From Lentzea sp. NBRC 105346 (GTDB lineage: Bacteria > Actinomycetota > Actinomycetes > Mycobacteriales > Pseudonocardiaceae), in contig NZ_BSTQ01000025.1 in the NCBI RefSeq assembly GCF_030269605.1, positions 1 through 64,000 of the forward strand: 64,000 nucleotides of DNA. The letters run 5' to 3'. The position numbers and the translations under genes were made by a program. This document shows positions 59,724 to 64,000 of the stretch, piece after piece. The notes beneath the pieces were generated by a model. The model was not told where the DNA came from. It searched no databases and saw only the letters and a program-made list of their open reading frames with translations. Positions within the stretch are counted from its first letter, which is position 1, and each line of letters starts with the position of its first letter.

Positions 59724-60295
59724 GTTCTCCGCCTCACCGCCGCCGCGACCGCCACCAGCAGGGCCATGGCCGCGGGGATCGCGACCAGCAGCCACCCGTT
59801 GTACGAGACGTCCTTGGCGATCAACGGTTCCAGCGGCGGCCTGGTCAGCACCTGCGTGGGCTGGTCCTCGGGCAGTGGGTGCCCGGCCGGCAACCGCAGC
59901 TCGATCCGCCCGGCGAGCGGGCAGTCCAGTGCGTAGTCGATGTACGGCCGCTTCACGTCGAGGTGCGGCTCGGCTTCAGCGACCACGCACGTCTCCTCGC
60001 GCCCGAACTGCCGCAACGCCGCCTGGTGCCCGAGCACCGCGAGCACCGTCGGCCCGATCACCCCGATCACGAACGCCGGCGCCATCAGCCACACACCCCG
60101 CGCGCCGAGCCCGTTGACGCCGAGGAAGAAGATCACGGCCGAGGCGATCGTGGCCAGGTAGAACCAGCCGCCGACGGTCATGCTCAGCCCGATGCCCGCC
60201 AGCACGCCGAGCAGTCCGCCGCCGATCATCAGCCAGGCGCGCCTGGCCGGCAGCTGCTTGACCTCCATGACCAGCTGTGGTCGCAGCGCCCTCAT
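59720..60295 (-). CDS. Four-TM membrane protein, DUF3592-like (second of three paralogues)
   Basis: A 191-aa protein: N-terminal basic segment, membrane helices around residues 20-90, an outer loop RQFGREETCVVAEAEPHL ... DYALDCPLAG and a C-terminal helix followed by RRRT. Its paired Cys match those in its neighbours. The start overlaps the preceding gene's stop as ATGA. No function can be stated. Confidence 0.75.
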   Translation of the reverse strand: MRALRPQLVMEVKQLPARRAWLMIGGGLLGVLAGIGLSMTVGGWFYLATIASAVIFFLGVNGLGARGVWLMAPAFVIGVIGPTVLAVLGHQAALRQFGREETCVVAEAEPHLDVKRPYIDYALDCPLAGRIELRLPAGHPLPEDQPTQVLTRPPLEPLIAKDVSYNGWLLVAIPAAMALLVAVAAAVRRRT

Positions 60296-60816
60296 GGCTG
60301 CAGCACCGGCCGGAACGGCCCTAACTGGATCACGGTGCCCTCCGCGGCCCGCAGCCGCCCGCTGGTCCGCACGGTCACCTCCACCTCGCCGCTCGGGCAG
60401 CGCATCAGGTAGTCGATCACCTGCACCTTGCCCGACTTGTGCTCGTGCGAGCTCTGCACCGTGCACCGCTCAGCCGTGCCGTACCGCGACACCACGAAGC
60501 CGTGCGCGTTCAGCACCAGCAGCAACGCGCCGACGACGCACACGGCGAACGCCGGAACCACGACGTACGCGCTGGTTCCCGCCACGCGCATGACGCACAG
60601 GGCGAGCCACCCGCCGGACAGCACGGCGATCACCGCGCCCAGCCACTCCAGCACGGCCGCGTCCAGCATGCTCACCACCACACCGGCCAGCACGCCGAGC
60701 AGTCCGGCCGCCGCGAGCAGCCACAACGGCAACGGCAGCGGTTCTGGATCCAGCCGCACCCGCACGGCTGACGCAGACTCGCGGTACTCCCTCTTCCGCC
60801 TGCTCTTGCGCCCCAC
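60292..60816 (-). CDS. Membrane protein, DUF3592-like (first of three paralogues)
   Basis: A 174-aa protein: an Arg/Lys-rich start (MGRKSRRKREYRE), membrane segments at about 30-105, and a C-terminal outer loop SRYGTAERCTVQSSHEH ... DYLMRCPSGEVEV. It lacks the final membrane segment of its two paralogues. The start codon GTG directly follows the stop of the GT2 gene, so the four genes are one transcript. Confidence 0.75.
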   Translation of the reverse strand: MGRKSRRKREYRESASAVRVRLDPEPLPLPLWLLAAAGLLGVLAGVVVSMLDAAVLEWLGAVIAVLSGGWLALCVMRVAGTSAYVVVPAFAVCVVGALLLVLNAHGFVVSRYGTAERCTVQSSHEHKSGKVQVIDYLMRCPSGEVEVTVRTSGRLRAAEGTVIQLGPFRPVLQP

Positions 60817-61722
60817 TCAACGCCCTCCCCAGTCGCGCCACACCGCCCTGCGCGAGACCGACGCACGCCAGCCGATCACCCAGCGCTGGGCCAGCGTCAC
60901 GGGCAACCGCAGCAGCACCTCGGCCAGTACCCGCAGCCGCAGCCCGACCCGGAAGTTCGCCGCTTTCGGCACATCACGGCGGAACGGCAGCAGCAGGGTG
61001 ATCACCGCGAACCGCGTCAGCTCGCGAAGTGCCACCACGCTAGGAGCGCACCGCGCCAGCATCAACAATCTGTTCCGCTCGTTCCACAGGTGGAACAGCC
61101 GCGATCCCGGCCGCGTGCTGGCGCCGTGCCGGTGCCGCACCCGCGCGGGCCCGACGGAGATGACCTGGTGGCCGTTCAACCGCAGCCGCCACGCCGTGTC
61201 GGTGTCCTCGTAGTAACAGAAGAACGAGGCGGGCACGCCGCCCGCGCGCCGCAGTTCATCGGTCCGCAGCAGGGCGGCGCCGCCGCAGAAGCCGAACACC
61301 TCGCGACCGGCGAGCACCAGGTCCTTGCCGTGGCCGTCGGCGGTCAGCGCCACGCCGACGGACTGGGTCGAGCCGTCCGCGAGCACGATGGTCGACGTGG
61401 CCGCGGCGGCGTCAGAGTCCTCCAGCGCGGTCTCCAGCTCGGACAGCCAGGTGGGTTCGGGGACGGCGTCGTCGTTGAGCCACGCGACGTACGGGGTCCG
61501 GATCAGGTCGAGCACGGCGGCGAGCCCGCCCGCGTAGCCGCGGTTGCGGTCCAGTCGCAGCACCTCGTGCCCGCGGATCAGCTCGGCCGTGCCGTCGTCG
61601 GAGGCGTTGTCGACGACGATCGTCCTGTGTGGACTCTTCTGCGCCTCGAGCGCGTCGAGGCACGCGCCGATGTGGTCGCGGCCGCGCCAGGTCACGACCA
61701 CCACGGTGCTGAGGAACGACAC
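60817..61722 (-). CDS. GT2-family glycosyltransferase
   Basis: A 301-aa GT-A enzyme like WbbL-type rhamnosyltransferases: STVVVVTWRGRDHIGACLDAL, TIVVDNASDDGT, GYAGGLAAVLDLIRTPYVAWLNDDAVPE (the DxD-type site is NDD), YYEDTDTAWRLRLNGHQV. The C-terminus has an amphipathic region (ITLLLPFRRDV) likely at the membrane. GTG 61722 starts 20 bp from the divergent GT4 gene; the long upstream reading runs antisense through that gene and is not real. Confidence 0.9.
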   Translation of the reverse strand: MSFLSTVVVVTWRGRDHIGACLDALEAQKSPHRTIVVDNASDDGTAELIRGHEVLRLDRNRGYAGGLAAVLDLIRTPYVAWLNDDAVPEPTWLSELETALEDSDAAAATSTIVLADGSTQSVGVALTADGHGKDLVLAGREVFGFCGGAALLRTDELRRAGGVPASFFCYYEDTDTAWRLRLNGHQVISVGPARVRHRHGASTRPGSRLFHLWNERNRLLMLARCAPSVVALRELTRFAVITLLLPFRRDVPKAANFRVGLRLRVLAEVLLRLPVTLAQRWVIGWRASVSRRAVWRDWGGR

Positions 61723-61742
61723 GGCGTGAGACGGTACGCGAC

Positions 61743-62723
61743 GTGCCCGAGCTGGTAGTGCTGACCGAGCAACTCCTGGCGCCCGTCCCCGGAGGGACCG
61801 GCCGCTACACCGCCGAGCTGTTCCGCGCTCTGGCGGCGGCCGCGCCGTCCGGTTGGACGGTGACGGGTGCGGCCACTCGGCGGCATGAGCTCGCATCGCG
61901 GGTGATTCCGTTGCCGCGGCGCGCACTCGTCGCCGCCTGGGAGTTCGGCCTGCCGTTGCCGCTCGGCCCACATGTGCACGCGCCGACGCCCCTGGCGCCG
62001 CCGCGAGGCGCCGTCGTGACGGTGCACGACACCGTGCCGTGGACGCATCCCGAGACCCTGACCCCGCGCGGCGTCGCGTGGCACCGCAAGGTGATCGCCC
62101 GCGCGGCCTCTCGGGCCAAGGCGATCGTCGTGCCGACGCACGTTGTCGCCGAGGAGCTACGGGGATTTGTCGACATCTCGGTTCCGGTGCACGTGATCCC
62201 GAACGGCGTGACCGCGTTGTCCGAGCAGTCGCCGGTCGACGTGCCTCACCGGTACGTGCTGGCGATCGGCACGATCGAGCCGCGCAAGGGCTTCGACCTG
62301 CTGGTGTCCGCGACCGCGGCGTTGGACGTGCCGCTCGTGGTGGTGGGGCCGCAGGGCTGGGGCGGCGTGGACCTGCGGGCGCCGCACGTGACGCTGCTCG
62401 GCCGGGTTTCGGACGCCGAGCTGGGCTACGTCCTGTCCAGGGCAACAGCTCTGGCCGTGCCGTCCTACGCCGAAGGGTTCGGCCTGCCACTGGTCGAGGC
62501 GATGGCCCTGGGCGTGCCGGTCGTGCACTCCGACGCACCCGCTCTAGTCGAGGTGGCCGGGGGTGCGGGCACGGTCTTCATGCGGGGTGACGTGGAGTCG
62601 TTGACCCGTTCGCTGGGCACCGTTCTGGCTGATCCTGGTCACACCGTCGCGGCGGGCCTGCGCCGGGCGGACGAGTTCACCTGGGAAAAGGCGGCCGAAG
62701 CCGTGTGGCGCCTGCACTTGTGA
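61743..62723 (+). CDS. GT4-family glycosyltransferase
   Basis: A 326-aa GT-B enzyme: LTEQLLAPVPGGTGRYTAELF, TVHDTVPWTHPETLTPRG, VLAIGTIEPRKGFDLL, then PSYAEGFGLPLVEAMALGVPVVHSD for the donor site. It is slightly shorter than its relatives. It is followed 59 bp later by another GT4 gene of similar design. Probably builds the same wall or capsule polymer as its neighbours. Confidence 0.9.
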   Translation: MPELVVLTEQLLAPVPGGTGRYTAELFRALAAAAPSGWTVTGAATRRHELASRVIPLPRRALVAAWEFGLPLPLGPHVHAPTPLAPPRGAVVTVHDTVPWTHPETLTPRGVAWHRKVIARAASRAKAIVVPTHVVAEELRGFVDISVPVHVIPNGVTALSEQSPVDVPHRYVLAIGTIEPRKGFDLLVSATAALDVPLVVVGPQGWGGVDLRAPHVTLLGRVSDAELGYVLSRATALAVPSYAEGFGLPLVEAMALGVPVVHSDAPALVEVAGGAGTVFMRGDVESLTRSLGTVLADPGHTVAAGLRRADEFTWEKAAEAVWRLHL

Positions 62724-62782
62724 GCGGACGACTTCTTTCATTCACAAAGAACAGGTGGTCATCTGACCGTACCCTGCTGAGC

Positions 62783-63934
62783 GTGCCGAACGTCGAACCC
62801 AGCGTGCTGATCGACGCCACCGCGGTTCCCGCCGACCGAGGTGGCGTCGGTCGTTATGTGGACTCGCTCGTAGCGGCACTGGACTCCGACGGCACCAGGC
62901 TCAGCGTGGTCTGCCAGCCGCGCGACCTGGACCTGTTCACCAAGATCGCGCCCAACGCCCGGATCGTCCGCGCGGCCGAGGCGGTGGCCACCCGCACCGC
63001 GCGCCTGACGTGGGAGCAGACGACGCTGCCGCGCCTGATCCGCTCGCTCGGAGTCGACGTCGTGCACTCCCCGCACTACACGCTGCCGCTGGCCAACCCG
63101 GCCGCGTCGGTCGTGACGCTGCACGACGCCACTTTTTTCACCGACCCCGTCCTGCACTCGTCGGTGAAGGCCCGCTTCTTCCGCGCGTGGACCCGTGCGT
63201 CCCTGAAGCGTGCGGCCCTGTGCGTCGTGCCCTCGCAGGCGACGCTGGACGAACTGGTCCGCGTCGCGAACGCCGACCCGCGCACCCTGCACATCGCCCA
63301 GCACGGCGTGGACAGCGAACGCTTCCACCCGCCGTCACCGGACGAGGTGCTGACCGTGCGGCGCACCTTGTCGTTGGGGGACATGCCGTACGTCGCGTTC
63401 CTCGGTGCCCTGGAGCCGCGCAAGAACGTGCCCGCGCTGATCCGCGGGTTCGCCCAGGCCGTGCGGGACCGCGCGAACCCGCCCGCTCTCGTGCTGGCCG
63501 GTCAGCCGGGGTGGGACTCGCAGGTCGAGCGCGCCCTGGACGCCGTGCCGCACCGGATCCGGGTCATCCGGGCGGGTTACCTGCCGTTCTCGCAGCTGGC
63601 CGGGTTCCTGGGTGGCGCCTCACTCGTCGCCTACCCGTCGCTCGGCGAGGGCTTCGGGTTGCCCGTGCTGGAGGCGATGGCGTGCGGGGCGTGCGTGCTC
63701 ACCACGCGGCGGCTCTCGTTGCCCGAGGTGGGTGGCGAGGCCGTCGCCTACTGCGGGGTGGGCGCGGGGGACATCGCCGCCGCCATCTCGGATCTCTTGG
63801 ACGACCCCGCGCATCGGGCGTCGCTGGCCGCCGCGGCGCAGCAGCGGGCCAAGGACTTCTCCTGGTCGATGAGCGCGGAACGGCACCGCCTGGCGTACGA
63901 GCGGGCCGCCCTGATTCACCGCCGCCGCCGCTGA
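62783..63934 (+). CDS. GT4-family glycosyltransferase (mannosyltransferase-like)
   Basis: A 383-aa GT-B enzyme: VLIDATAVPADRGGVGRYVDSLV, VVHSPHYTLPLANPAASVVTLHDATFF, VAFLGALEPRKNVPALIRGF, and PSLGEGFGLPVLEAMACGACVLTT. It has the MTB-type alpha-mannosyltransferase pattern. GTG 62783 starts the conserved part; a reading from 62705 adds a non-conserved leader overlapping the preceding gene. A wbbL-like gene begins 18 bp after it. Confidence 0.9.
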   Translation: MPNVEPSVLIDATAVPADRGGVGRYVDSLVAALDSDGTRLSVVCQPRDLDLFTKIAPNARIVRAAEAVATRTARLTWEQTTLPRLIRSLGVDVVHSPHYTLPLANPAASVVTLHDATFFTDPVLHSSVKARFFRAWTRASLKRAALCVVPSQATLDELVRVANADPRTLHIAQHGVDSERFHPPSPDEVLTVRRTLSLGDMPYVAFLGALEPRKNVPALIRGFAQAVRDRANPPALVLAGQPGWDSQVERALDAVPHRIRVIRAGYLPFSQLAGFLGGASLVAYPSLGEGFGLPVLEAMACGACVLTTRRLSLPEVGGEAVAYCGVGAGDIAAAISDLLDDPAHRASLAAAAQQRAKDFSWSMSAERHRLAYERAALIHRRRR

Positions 63935-63951
63935 CCTCTAGCCTGGCGCGG

Positions 63952-64000
63952 GTGACGAAGAAGTACGGCGACGAGCTCGCAGTCGTGACGGTCACCTACT
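63952..64000 (+). CDS. wbbL: Start of a WbbL-like rhamnosyltransferase (cut by window end)
   Basis: Only 16 codons are present: from GTG 63952, TKKYGDELAVVTVTY. The VVTVTY opening is that of the GT2 rhamnosyltransferase WbbL, which adds rhamnose to the peptidoglycan-arabinogalactan linker, and in M. tuberculosis wbbL1 lies next to rmlD. The product name rests on this short piece and on context. Confidence 0.6.
   Translation, partial: MTKKYGDELAVVTVTY

Overview
The window is high-GC actinobacterial DNA, most like a Pseudonocardiales genome (Lentzea, Saccharothrix or Actinosynnema type). The signs are strong G/C bias at third codon positions, frequent GTG starts, 4-nt GTGA/ATGA stop-start overlaps, ESX-associated PPE/EspG/WXG100 genes, an acyl-CoA carboxylase epsilon subunit, and gene order recalling the Mycobacterium tuberculosis Rv3264-Rv3304 segment. 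The genus is inference. I saw no tRNA, rRNA, CRISPR array, transposase or replication origin.

Layout. 1-607: no convincing gene; a hairpin, a ~32-bp tandem repeat and two copies of a 22-bp-periodic motif. 608-4858: glycerol use (glpD divergent from glpF-glpK). 4863-5793: a class F sortase and a small secreted candidate partner behind two GntR/HutC-like operators. 5858-7820: quinone reductase lpdA and a gamma-glutamylcyclotransferase-like gene. 7830-8780: a DUF559/Vsr-like nuclease gene with 22-bp repeats at both ends. 8857-12856: an EspG-PPE-WXG100-like ESX module, a DUF3558 lipoprotein and small proteins. 12934-22168: acyl-CoA carboxylase (alpha, epsilon, beta) with maf, birA, a PH-domain membrane protein, HMG-CoA lyase and a dicarboxylate carrier. 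22317-25807: YbaB-WXG100-TNT toxin-immunity operon. 25798-28830: membrane protein, hisN and a two-component system. 28893-33016: two overlapping GtrA genes, a sigma/anti-sigma/ectodomain fusion and a degenerate GGDEF protein. 33227-36564: GntR-regulated ABC operon and an epimerase. 36633-40318: regulator, purK, purE, acyl-CoA dehydrogenase. 40315-42954: ArsR-ArsC fusion with a VOC protein, ArsR-SRPBCC pair, DoxX. 42926-48330: TIGR03089 protein, two LytR-CpsA-Psr proteins, rmlB-rmlD. 48327-49172: patatin-like phospholipase with a low-GC patch. 49293-55371: a six-gene, tightly coupled specialised-metabolism operon (MIO ammonia-lyase or aminomutase, zinc alcohol dehydrogenase, adenylating enzyme, carrier protein, SDR, HsaA-like flavin oxygenase). 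55607-64000: glycosyltransferases, three small paralogous membrane proteins and the first codons of a wbbL-like gene.

How it fits together. The backbone is housekeeping and envelope building: carboxylase with its biotin ligase, dTDP-rhamnose synthesis, LCP ligases, rhamnosyl- and other glycosyltransferases, GtrA flippase-like proteins. Accessory modules are set into this conserved order. The most promising for novelty is the 49293-55371 operon, which reads as a route that makes an aryl acid or beta-amino acid from an aromatic amino acid, loads it on a stand-alone carrier and modifies it by oxidation and reduction. Other items worth follow-up are the sigma/anti-sigma fusion, the repeat-flanked nuclease gene, the sortase pair with its operators, and the TNT toxin with an altered active-site motif.
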